A DNA stretch of 55,906 bases from JAZKSG01 sp036626215 (GTDB lineage Archaea > Thermoplasmatota > E2 > DHVEG-1): contig JAZKSG010000004.1 in assembly GCA_036626215.1 (NCBI GenBank), forward strand, positions 1 to 55,906, read 5' to 3'. The position numbers and the translations under genes were made by a program. Below are positions 42,470 to 50,364 of this stretch, piece by piece. Within the stretch, counting starts at the first letter, position 1; each line of letters opens with the position of its first letter. The notes below the pieces were generated by a model. It did not search any database, had not been told where the DNA came from, and was given only the letters and a program-made list of their open reading frames with translations.

Positions 42470-42598
42470 GGTATCTATCTATTTTCTTGGAAAATGTAGA
42501 ATGATATATAATGGTTTTCGCTGCTTAGGTGGTTATATTTAGAATATGTTGTATATGGTGATATTGGTGTGGGTTATTTTGGCGATTATGACTAATTT

Positions 42599-42642
42599 AC
42601 ACGTTAACTTTAAATATGGTTATTCATAAAGTATAACATAGG
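42599..42642 (+). promoter_or_regulatory. Bipartite promoter element, microprotein 1
   Basis: ACACGTTAA (42599-42607), a TATA-like CTTTAAATAT (42608-42617) and AAAGTATAACATAGG (42628-42642) make a 44-base module. It matches the module at 33633-33676 at 23 of 24 box positions with the same spacing. A match to the second box (14 of 15) lies at 43019-43033 before the second microprotein. Confidence 0.6.
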
Positions 42643-42662
42643 AAAGGTGGTGTTTGAGAAAA

Positions 42663-42773
42663 ATGAGAATAATAAGTGAAGTAAAAAGTCAACAAGAACT
42701 CGACGAACTAAAAATGACTATGGAAGTTTTCGTGGTTACTAACCGTATTAAACAACTTGCAGAAACAGCATAG
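42663..42773 (+). CDS. 36-residue microprotein 1 of a tandem pair
   Basis: This short protein (start MRIISEVKSQQELDELK, end NRIKQLAETA) has no cysteines or membrane segment and is probably helical. Its twin lies at 43048-43158. Residues 19-34 are identical in both although 6 codons there differ silently, so the peptide is under selection. AAAGGTGGTG lies about 10-19 bases before the ATG, and a TATA-like box about 50 bases before it. No known family is recognised. It is too short for standard gene calling. Confidence 0.75.
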   Translation: MRIISEVKSQQELDELKMTMEVFVVTNRIKQLAETA

Positions 42774-42811
42774 ATCAGTAAACAACGATTAATAGATTTT
42801 CGAACACCTTC

Positions 42812-42844
42812 GGTATAAGGGGTCACGTTTATACCACCACCTTT
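42812..42844 (+). other. Hairpin and possible anti-Shine-Dalgarno segment after microprotein 1
   Basis: GGTATAA (42812-42818) and TTATACC (42829-42835) form a 7-bp stem with a 10-base loop. Directly after, CACCACCTTT (42835-42844) is the exact complement of AAAGGTGGTG (42643-42652), the Shine-Dalgarno region of microprotein 1. The 3' end of the mRNA could thus pair with its own ribosome site. Chance is possible given the low complexity. Confidence 0.4.
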
Positions 42845-42989
42845 AACATTTATTCCTTTCTTTTTAAAAATATTTTATCTCTTTTTTTTTAAGATTTTTA
42901 ATTCGTTTTTTTTTTGTGAATTTAACATAAATACATATTTTCAAGCTGTCTAATTTTCTTATAGGTATATTGACATAATGCGTACAAAT

Positions 42990-43033
42990 ACGGCCAACTT
43001 TTAAATATTATTATTTGCAAAGTATAACATAGA
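42990..43033 (+). promoter_or_regulatory. Promoter element, microprotein 2
   Basis: A TATA-like ttttaaatat (42999-43008) is followed 10 bases later by AAAGTATAACATAGA (43019-43033), which matches the box before microprotein 1 at 14 of 15 positions. The upstream ACACGTTAA box is not conserved here. AAAGGTGAT provides the ribosome site. Confidence 0.55.
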
Positions 43034-43047
43034 AAGGTGATAAATGT

Positions 43048-43158
43048 ATGAGAGTTGTTAGTGAAATAAAATCAAGGCAAGAACTCAGCGAGCTTAAATC
43101 CACTATGGAAGTATTCGTAGTGACCAACAGAATCAAACAACTTGCAGAATACGCATAA
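43048..43158 (+). CDS. 36-residue microprotein 2 of a tandem pair
   Basis: This is the twin of microprotein 1 (start MRVVSEIKSRQELSELK, end NRIKQLAEYA). Of 36 codons, 7 change the residue (three of them Ile/Val swaps) and 9 change silently. The conserved core is TMEVFVVTNRIKQLAE. AAAGGTGAT lies about 8-14 bases before the ATG. The product is small, soluble-looking and charged. It may bind a partner protein or nucleic acid; no domain is recognised. Confidence 0.75.
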   Translation: MRVVSEIKSRQELSELKSTMEVFVVTNRIKQLAEYA

Positions 43159-43180
43159 TAAAACTTATTTTAAAATAAAT

Positions 43181-43843
43181 TCATTTTTTACCAATAAAAG
43201 GAATACCTTCTTTTAACCTACCTAACTTTCCAAACACATTTTTAAATTTTCCAGATATAGATCCCTCTGAAGAACTCTTTCCACCCTCCTTCTTAAATAT
43301 TCCTTTTAAATTTCTCTCTATCTTCTTAGCCTTTTCTTCATCTTTCATCAAATCAAGATTCACTAAGTTTCCATTCTCATCAAAACCAACTCTAAAAGAA
43401 GTCGGAGTTAACAATATATGTTTTCCAGGTCTAGACCCTTCTACACCTTTTTGCCTTCTTTTAAAAAATTTGAATATTTTATCTTTTAGTTTTCCTTTTA
43501 AAAATCCAGGTTTCCGTTCTTTAACTTTATCAGACTCAGCGACAGTCGGCTCAGGTTTAACATCTTTAGTAATCCGAGATAAATCCTCTGGTTTTAAATT
43601 CAAAAAACTCTTAATTTTAAGAAGAATAGCATTTTCACGTTTTTTTCTCTCAATTCCTTCAGCTAACTCCTCTTCTGTTTCTTCAATTATCTCTTCCTCT
43701 TCTTCAACAGGTGCAGGCTCTACATCAAACTCAGGTATTCTTTCCTCAAACTGTTTAGCCTCTTCTATCATCTCCAAGATTTCATCATGAGATCTCACAT
43801 TAGAGGAAAAATCATTACCCTCATCTAAAGCCTGTTCCATCAT
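43181..43843 (-). CDS. Hypothetical charged protein
   Basis: This unknown protein has 220 residues from ATG 43843. It has an acidic central segment (APVEEEEEIIEETEEEL), a basic stretch (GKLKDKIFKFFKRRQK) and a short globular-looking segment (HILLTPTSFRVGFDENGNLVNLDLM). There is no signal or membrane helix. ATG 43843 follows GGAAGGGATAGG; an ORF extension to TTG 43891 exists and would sit near the predicted transcription start below the TATA-like CTTTATATA (minus strand, about 43912-43920). The Lys/Gly/Phe-rich C-terminus (KFKNVFGKLGRLKEG) looks flexible. Confidence 0.72.
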   Translation of the reverse strand: MMEQALDEGNDFSSNVRSHDEILEMIEEAKQFEERIPEFDVEPAPVEEEEEIIEETEEELAEGIERKKRENAILLKIKSFLNLKPEDLSRITKDVKPEPTVAESDKVKERKPGFLKGKLKDKIFKFFKRRQKGVEGSRPGKHILLTPTSFRVGFDENGNLVNLDLMKDEEKAKKIERNLKGIFKKEGGKSSSEGSISGKFKNVFGKLGRLKEGIPFIGKK

Positions 43844-43975
43844 TATAGTCCTATCCCTTCCGGTTCCTCCAAAACCATACTGTAGATTCAATATAATCTA
43901 TCAGTTATTGTATATAAAGATATTTTGGAAAAAATAGTGGATAAAAAGGCTATCCACATTTATGTCGCTATTTTT

Positions 43976-45976
43976 TTATTCTTCTTTATTAAGGATATGT
44001 CTTATTGGAATGTATCCTAATAAAACTGCTATGAATATCCATACTAGCAGACCTGGCCACCATGGAGCTACTCCAAAAACTCCAAGGTTTCCCAACCCTA
44101 AAACAATTAGTGTAGCTATAACTACTCCAGTTAAAGCCTCACCAGCAACAAGACCTGCTGTGAAAAGTAAACCTGTCCGGATGGCGCGTTCATTAGGTTT
44201 AACATCCGTTTTCTTAATTGCCAACTCCCAGTCACTAATTTCTTCTTCTTTTGCAGAGCCATATTTCTTCTCGAGATATTTATCTGTGAAATAACGTACT
44301 GCTCCTCCAGCAAAGATAGGAGGGGACAATGTGAAAGGTAAATATATCCCTATAGCTACAGGTAAAACGGGGAGATCAATCAGTATCAAAACAATTGCTA
44401 GAAACATTCCAGATATCACGTAAGGCCATAACATTTCTCCACCCATTACTCCTTTTACTATTCCAGCCATTAAAAAGGCTTGAGGAGCAGGGAGTTGCTT
44501 ACTACCTATCTCAAATGCTTCATGTAAAACAGCTATTATAAGACCTACAAAAATAGATATCCCTATTACACCAAATATCATAGAAATCTGTAATTTCTTT
44601 GGAGTGGCACCTATCATATAACCGCTAGCCATTGATTGTAGAAGATCTCCAGAAATTGAACCTCCAACGCAGATTGCTGCAGATATAAATATAACTATGG
44701 CTATACCTGCGGCTCCGGTGACTCCAAAACCAAGCATTAAAAGACTTACTACTAACAATACGGCTACTGTGACACCAGAGATAGGCATGTTAGATGAACC
44801 TACCAGCCCGGTTAGATAGCCTGCTAATGCGCTTGCTACAAAAGCGAAAGCAACAGTTAAAGCCGCCATTAAAAGAGATATTGCAAAAAGATCTGACAGC
44901 CATAAATATAGTATAAAAATAGGTATTATCATTAACACGATACATATAAAAACAAATTTGTAACTCAGGTCTTTATCTGTCCTTTTCTTAGTTTTTTCGG
45001 CTCCACTTTTAAAGCCTACTACTGCTTCCTTTATACTATCTACAAGATTGGATTTTATCTGCCATATAGCCCATAAGCCGCCGACCAACATTGCCCCTAC
45101 GCCGATGTATCTGACTTGGTTGGCCCATATTGAGTAGATTCCTTCAAGAGCTGACCCGGAAGGTAGTCCTATCCCTAAAGCTATTAGAGGCAAAATTATG
45201 ACCCATCCGATTAACCCCCCAACTAGAATGTATGAAGCTATTTTTGGACCTACAATCCAACCTACACCTAGTAACGCCGGTGAGGTAGTTATCCCTCCAT
45301 AAAGAACTCCTTTTCTGGCTTCACCAGCTATCAAATATTTACCGATACTTACTACATGTTCAACGACTCCTCTAAAAAGGTTTAAAGAAAGCTGAGCGAA
45401 TTTATATGCACCAGCGACTAAGGCACCTATTAACAGCCATAAGCCGCCTATCGATCCTTTTTTATCTTTCTTGGCTCTTTCTTTTCCTCCTACGATTTCT
45501 GTTAATACTGCTGCAGTAGCAATTCCTTCAGGAAATGGTAGATCAGTTTTTACTACCAATGCACGTCTAAGAGGAACCATCCATAGCACACCGATTATAC
45601 CAGCAAAGAGGGAAATAAGACTTGTTTCAATTAGATGTATAGATGTCCAGCCAGTGCTTACTCCCATTGTCTCAAGTATAACTAACGCAGGTATAGTAAA
45701 AATGATTCCTGCAGCAACACATTCACCGGCAGAGGCCCCTACTTTGGCGATGTTTACCTCTAAAATCGTTCCTTTAAAAGGACGTAATATAGCTAAAGCT
45801 ATCACAGTTCCAGGGATTACTGCTGACACAGTCATACCAGCATATAACCCAAGATAGGCGTTGGCTGCCCCTAGAACTATAGCTAAAAATACACCTGTTA
45901 AAACGGCTTTTACAGTCAACTCAGGAATTGTTTTCTCGGCAGGTATAAACGATTTAAAATCTTCTCTACTACCCAT
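43976..45976 (-). CDS. OPT-family transporter
   Basis: This is an oligopeptide or metal-chelate transporter of the OPT family, 666 residues and about 15 hydrophobic segments. It has the N-terminal AANAYLGLYAGMTVSAVIPG block, SAGECVAAGIIFT, VKTDLPFPEGIATA and SGDLLQSMASGYMIGA, all typical of prokaryotic OPT proteins. The substrate is not readable from sequence. It is monocistronic. Confidence 0.94.
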   Translation of the reverse strand: MGSREDFKSFIPAEKTIPELTVKAVLTGVFLAIVLGAANAYLGLYAGMTVSAVIPGTVIALAILRPFKGTILEVNIAKVGASAGECVAAGIIFTIPALVILETMGVSTGWTSIHLIETSLISLFAGIIGVLWMVPLRRALVVKTDLPFPEGIATAAVLTEIVGGKERAKKDKKGSIGGLWLLIGALVAGAYKFAQLSLNLFRGVVEHVVSIGKYLIAGEARKGVLYGGITTSPALLGVGWIVGPKIASYILVGGLIGWVIILPLIALGIGLPSGSALEGIYSIWANQVRYIGVGAMLVGGLWAIWQIKSNLVDSIKEAVVGFKSGAEKTKKRTDKDLSYKFVFICIVLMIIPIFILYLWLSDLFAISLLMAALTVAFAFVASALAGYLTGLVGSSNMPISGVTVAVLLVVSLLMLGFGVTGAAGIAIVIFISAAICVGGSISGDLLQSMASGYMIGATPKKLQISMIFGVIGISIFVGLIIAVLHEAFEIGSKQLPAPQAFLMAGIVKGVMGGEMLWPYVISGMFLAIVLILIDLPVLPVAIGIYLPFTLSPPIFAGGAVRYFTDKYLEKKYGSAKEEEISDWELAIKKTDVKPNERAIRTGLLFTAGLVAGEALTGVVIATLIVLGLGNLGVFGVAPWWPGLLVWIFIAVLLGYIPIRHILNKEE

Positions 45977-46154
45977 AATCTAATTAATATATATTTTTCA
46001 CAGTATAAAAGATTATTTATTTCTGTTTATATAAAAAAGAATCGTGATTTTTAACGGATTTTTTGGAAAAATAAACTGTAAAATTTTAATAAAAGGATAA
46101 ACATGTAGTATCATAAAGAAATCTTGCTGCCAGCTTTCTCTGAGAGTATTCAAT

Positions 46155-47024
46155 ATGACTGAAGAATTAATAGAAAAACACAAAGAAAAGCTAAAAGAAA
46201 AAGAAGAAAAGATCCAACAACTGGAAAAAGAGATAGAGGAAAAAGAAAAGAAACTCAATGAGCTTAACAGAGATTTGGAGAATAGGGTTTTAGAGAGGAC
46301 TTTAGATGTAAGAAAACTTTTGATGCATAAAAACAGATTTATAGATAATCTAAGTCATGATCTTGGTACTCCTTTAACTCCTCTAATGACTCTTTTACCT
46401 GTAATAAAAGATGAAGTAGAAACTCCGGAGACTAAAAAGTTAGTAGAGACCTGTTTACGAAATGCTGAATACATCAAAAGAGTGGTAGATAACACCCGTA
46501 AGTTAGCTGAGCTTTACAACACTGATCTTATGTTAAAAAAAGAAAATCTGTACGATATAGTAAAGTCAATGATTGATAAATATGACGTAGTTTTTAAAAG
46601 TTTTAATATAGAAGTGGAAAACAGCATCGGGGAGGAAGTTCATGTCAAGACAGAGAAAGCACAGCTTGAAGAACTGTTGGATCAGCTTATATCAAACGCG
46701 GTAAACAGTATGCCTGATGGAGGAAAACTGGTTTTTGATTCAAAATATATCAAGGAAGACGATAAAACCTATGTCAAGGTGTCACTAAAGGATAACGGTG
46801 TCGGTTTAACACGTGAACAAACTGATAGACTCTTTGAAGAATTTTATAAAGCTGATGAAAGTCGACACAAACTTGATTCTACAGGTTTAGGATTAAGTAT
46901 TTGTAAAAATATTGTGGAGAAACACGGAGGACATATATGGGCTGACAGCCATGGAGAGGGAACTGGTACAACCATGTATTTTACTCTACCCTCTACAGAA
47001 ATCGCTCAGACCCGGAGTTTTTAA
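46155..47024 (+). CDS. Soluble histidine kinase
   Basis: This two-component kinase has 289 residues and no sensor or membrane domain. A charged coiled coil spans about 1-55. HisKA follows with His68 in NLSHDLGTPLTPLMTLLP, then the HATPase domain with the N box (DQLISNAVNSM), G1 (KDNGVGLT) and G2 (STGLGLSICKNIVEKHGG). Its core is close to the 7TM kinase at 706-2574. Input must come through the coiled coil or a partner protein. No response regulator is adjacent. Confidence 0.92.
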   Translation: MTEELIEKHKEKLKEKEEKIQQLEKEIEEKEKKLNELNRDLENRVLERTLDVRKLLMHKNRFIDNLSHDLGTPLTPLMTLLPVIKDEVETPETKKLVETCLRNAEYIKRVVDNTRKLAELYNTDLMLKKENLYDIVKSMIDKYDVVFKSFNIEVENSIGEEVHVKTEKAQLEELLDQLISNAVNSMPDGGKLVFDSKYIKEDDKTYVKVSLKDNGVGLTREQTDRLFEEFYKADESRHKLDSTGLGLSICKNIVEKHGGHIWADSHGEGTGTTMYFTLPSTEIAQTRSF

Positions 47025-47115
47025 AAAAAAGGAAAGAATTTAAATAACTGATTTTTGATTCGGTTGTACAATAGATTCAAATTCTGTTTGAAAAAATGGG
47101 GAGAGGCAAAAGAAA

Positions 47116-47220
47116 ATGTTGGACGAAAAAATAAAAAATTTATACGGTAAAGATTTTGGAAAGCTAGAACTGGTTGACAAAGAGATATATTTTCTATCTT
47201 TTAACACTCGTGACACCTAG
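47116..47220 (+). CDS. Possible 34-residue microprotein
   Basis: This short ORF (MLDEKIKNLYGKDFGKLEL start) has GGGAGAGG about 9-16 bases before the ATG and a TATA-like GAATTTAAATA at 47037-47047. The peptide has mixed charge and aromatic residues, with no known motif. It ends with a 4-base overlap with the convergent membrane protein gene. Its Shine-Dalgarno site and promoter make it better supported than most ORFs of this size. Confidence 0.5.
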   Translation: MLDEKIKNLYGKDFGKLELVDKEIYFLSFNTRDT

Positions 47221-47426
47221 AAAAATAGTTTGCTTAGAAAAGGAATAAGATTTTTTAGGGTTTCAAACACGTTAAAAGCATCTAAACCAGCTATACCCAA
47301 AAAAACTGCTATAAAAACTAGTAGTAGTTTAACGGCGAATTTAATGACTTTCCAAGCTAAAACAATAATAGCTATACCTATTAAAAGGATAGACCACAGA
47401 GGAAGTGTAAATCCCATTATCTCCAT
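47217..47426 (-). CDS. 69-residue two-helix membrane protein
   Basis: This small membrane protein has two hydrophobic segments (about 8-26 and 29-49) linked by KVIKFAVK, and a C-terminal amphipathic stretch. No family is recognised. A GGGAGAATATATA sequence precedes the ATG. It lies between the soluble histidine kinase and hef, convergent with a microprotein ORF. Confidence 0.7.
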   Translation of the reverse strand: MEIMGFTLPLWSILLIGIAIIVLAWKVIKFAVKLLLVFIAVFLGIAGLDAFNVFETLKNLIPFLSKLFF

Positions 47427-47551
47427 ATTTTATATATTCTCCCTATCAAACTGGTTGATAACTTTAAATGATAAATTACAATATAAAGATTGTTGAAAAA
47501 ATATAATCTTTTGGCAAAACCTTCTAAAACCCTTCATTTATACTTTTCTTT

Positions 47552-49834
47552 GTGTATATAGATAAAGATTTTGTTAAACCCGATACCGTAGAGCGTCGTG
47601 AATACCAAGTACATATAGCTGATTCTGCCGCGGAGGAAAACACTTTAGTTGTTCTTCCTACTGGTTTAGGTAAAACAATAATAGCTTTGTTGATAATAGC
47701 AGAGAAACTAAAAGAAAAAAAAGGTAAAATTTTGTTTTTAGCTCCGACTAAACCTTTGGTTAATCAACATGCAGATTTTTTAAAAAAATTTTTAACGGTT
47801 GAAGATGAAGATGTTGTAGTTTTCACTGGGGAAGTTTCACCTGAGGATAGAGGAAAAATTTGGAGTGAAGCTAAAATTGTAGTTTCTACTCCTCAAGTTA
47901 TAAAAAATGATTTGCTTACTAGTAGAGTTACATTAGAAAATGTTTGTTTTTTGATTTTTGATGAGGCTCATCATGCTGTTGGTGATTATGCCTATGTTTT
48001 TGTTTCTGAGATGTATCGTAGACATGGTTCTGATGATAGATTAGTGTTGGGTATCACCGCTTCACCTGGGGGGGATGTATCAAAAATTATGGAGGTCTGC
48101 GAAAATCTTGATATTAATAATATTGAGATTCGGACTAAACATGACCGGGATGTAAAACCGTATGTACATGATTTGAAGATACGTTGGAAAGAAATTGATC
48201 TCCCTGATGATTTTGGTTATTCAGTAGATGTGTTGAAACAGAGTTTGTCTAAACGTCTAAAATTTTTGAAAGAACTTGGTTTTTTAGATAGTAGTTCTGT
48301 AACTCGTGTAAACAAGAAGCATCTTCTTGAAGTTCAGAAAAGAATTCAACATGAGATTAAACAACAGGTTAAGCCTTCTAAAAAACTTTTTAAAGCTGCT
48401 TCGGTGCAAAGCGAGGCTATGAAGATCCAATATGCTATAGATTTACTACAGACTCAGGGTGTACATGCGCTTAGAAACTATTTTAATAGGATATCAAGAG
48501 AAGCTAATTCTAAAGGCGGTAGTAAAGCCTCTCGTAGTATTATGAAGGATGATATGGTTTTGGAGGCGGTTGCGTATGCTAAATCTTTGGATGTTGAGCA
48601 TCCTAAAGTTGATGAGATAGCTAAAATTGTTGAAAGGCAGCTTGAATCTAAACCTGAGTCAAAAATTATTGTCTTTACTCATTATAGAGATACTTCCTCT
48701 TTTATCTCTGGAAAATTGTCTGAAGTTAGTCGTGCGAAACCTTCTCGTTTTATAGGTCAGAGTGGTAGAGGTAAAGATAAAGGTTTGACTCAGAAGGAGC
48801 AAGCAGAGATTATCAATAAGTTTAAACAGGATGAGTATAACGTTTTAATAGCTACTTCTGTCGCTGAAGAAGGGTTGGATATCCCTAGTACGGATTTAGT
48901 AGTTTTTTATGAACCTATCCCTTCTGAGATACGTTTTATTCAACGTAGAGGTAGAACAGCTCGTAAGATGCCGGGTGAGGTAATCATTCTTATCACAAAA
49001 GGTACCTCTGATGAAGGATATTATTGGTCGGCTAAAAGAAAAGAGAAACAGATGAGGAAGCAGCTTGAGTTGTTGCGTTCAAAGCTTGATAAAAAATTTG
49101 AATCGGCTAAAGAGTTATCATTCAGTAAAAAAGAAAAAGATAATCAAAGTGATCAAAGAACTTTAAAAGAGTATAGTAACAATAAATCTGATATCAAGAT
49201 ACTGGTGGATCATCGTGAGTATCGTTCAAATGTTGTCAAAAATTTGTCTCTGAAAAATGTGACTGTTGAACCCTGTCAGTTGGATGTAGGAGACTATGTG
49301 TTGTCCTCTCGAGTAGGTGTAGAAAGAAAAAATGTTGATGACTTCCTAAGTTCGCTGTTAGACGGAAAATTGTTTGAACAAATCCGTAGTTTGAATGCTG
49401 CTTACTCCCGCCCTGTCTTGATTATCGAAGGAAAAAATCTGTATGAAAAAAGAAATATTAACCATAACGCTATCTTCGGCAGTTTAGCATCTATATCTGT
49501 AGATTTCGGGGTTTCTATTATGAATACACGTGATCCATTGGAAACCGCTGATATGTTGAGAGTAATTGCAAAACGTGAGCAAAAGAAACACAAAAAATCT
49601 GTAGCTATAAGAGGAGAAAAATATTCTATGTCGCTGAAGGAACGTCAGCAGTTTCTGATAGAAGGTTTACCTAATGTATCTGCTGTTTTAGCAGAGCGTT
49701 TATTGAACCATTTTGGTAATGTCAGAGCTATTGTTAATGCATCTGTTGATGATTTAATGGAGGTAAAAGGTGTCGGTAGACAGATAGCTTCAGATATCGT
49801 TCATACTTTGAATGCTGAGTTCGAAGAATCTTAG
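47552..49834 (+). CDS. hef: Hef helicase/nuclease
   Basis: Hef unwinds and cuts stalled replication forks; it is the archaeal relative of FANCM and XPF. The N-terminal superfamily 2 helicase has the P-loop LPTGLGKT (Lys41), DEAH at 137-140, and motif VI QRRGRTAR. The C-terminal XPF-type nuclease has GDYVLSSRVGVERKNVDDF (ERK about 591-593), followed by tandem helix-hairpin-helix motifs (LPNVSAVLAERLLNHFG and VKGVGRQIA). At 760 residues both halves look intact. It starts at GTG 47552, with no nearer ATG in frame. Confidence 0.96.
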   Translation: MYIDKDFVKPDTVERREYQVHIADSAAEENTLVVLPTGLGKTIIALLIIAEKLKEKKGKILFLAPTKPLVNQHADFLKKFLTVEDEDVVVFTGEVSPEDRGKIWSEAKIVVSTPQVIKNDLLTSRVTLENVCFLIFDEAHHAVGDYAYVFVSEMYRRHGSDDRLVLGITASPGGDVSKIMEVCENLDINNIEIRTKHDRDVKPYVHDLKIRWKEIDLPDDFGYSVDVLKQSLSKRLKFLKELGFLDSSSVTRVNKKHLLEVQKRIQHEIKQQVKPSKKLFKAASVQSEAMKIQYAIDLLQTQGVHALRNYFNRISREANSKGGSKASRSIMKDDMVLEAVAYAKSLDVEHPKVDEIAKIVERQLESKPESKIIVFTHYRDTSSFISGKLSEVSRAKPSRFIGQSGRGKDKGLTQKEQAEIINKFKQDEYNVLIATSVAEEGLDIPSTDLVVFYEPIPSEIRFIQRRGRTARKMPGEVIILITKGTSDEGYYWSAKRKEKQMRKQLELLRSKLDKKFESAKELSFSKKEKDNQSDQRTLKEYSNNKSDIKILVDHREYRSNVVKNLSLKNVTVEPCQLDVGDYVLSSRVGVERKNVDDFLSSLLDGKLFEQIRSLNAAYSRPVLIIEGKNLYEKRNINHNAIFGSLASISVDFGVSIMNTRDPLETADMLRVIAKREQKKHKKSVAIRGEKYSMSLKERQQFLIEGLPNVSAVLAERLLNHFGNVRAIVNASVDDLMEVKGVGRQIASDIVHTLNAEFEES

Positions 49835-49959
49835 ATTCTATATTTTATTGATTTTGAATGTTTTTCCCCAAATATTTTTATTTAGATTATTATTACAGGT
49901 GTGAAAAAGTGGCTTATAAATAATTAATTTGAAAAATTTAAGGTATGGTGATAATTTTT

Positions 49960-50214
49960 ATGTCAACTGAGGAAAAAATCGGAAATATCTGTGAAGGGTT
50001 GGATATGCTTACCGAAGATAATTCCATCCCTAGGAATATTAGAGAAGGAGCAAAAGAGGTAAAAAAGATTTTGTTAGATGACTCTGATGCTTTAGATGTA
50101 AGGGTTTCTAGTGCTACTTCTAGGTTAGATGAGCTAGCTAACGATCCTAATATTCCACTGCATGGACGTACTTTGGTATGGAATATTATGAGTAGGCTTG
50201 AGGAGCTTGCATGA
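49960..50214 (+). CDS. UPF0147 family protein
   Basis: This conserved archaeal protein has 84 residues. It has the family sequence DNSIPRNIREGAKEVKKILL and the C-terminal DELANDPNIPLHGRTLVWNIMSRLE. It is all-helical and its function is unknown. ATG 49960 is chosen because the family begins here (MSTEEKIG); an upstream ATG at 49945 would add five residues. It sits between hef and nfo. Confidence 0.92.
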   Translation: MSTEEKIGNICEGLDMLTEDNSIPRNIREGAKEVKKILLDDSDALDVRVSSATSRLDELANDPNIPLHGRTLVWNIMSRLEELA

Positions 50215-50364
50215 AAGATGAAAGAGCCATGCTTCATTTTTCTCTTTTCAATGAAAACGTTTTGGAATTAAATTTGAGTTGAAAAAAATATGTTGCGTTA
50301 TTGTGTGTTTAAGCGAAAGTTTTATTACCCTCCATCTGCAAAAATGTAGAGGTTGATTTGATTT

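Larger units (their letters stand above)
42470..43180. other. Region between LeuRS and a hypothetical gene, with two microprotein genes
   Basis: This 711-base stretch holds the LeuRS promoter (minus), two promoter/microprotein units (42599-42773 and 42990-43158), a hairpin (42812-42835) and T-rich runs at 42889-42898 and 42907-42917 that suit archaeal termination. No other gene was recognised. Confidence 0.6.

Noticed and set aside
43470..43790. A 106-codon plus-strand ORF over the hypothetical minus-strand gene
   Set aside because: Its Ser-rich product is the complement of Glu/Lys codons. The minus-strand frame is longer and has better start signals.
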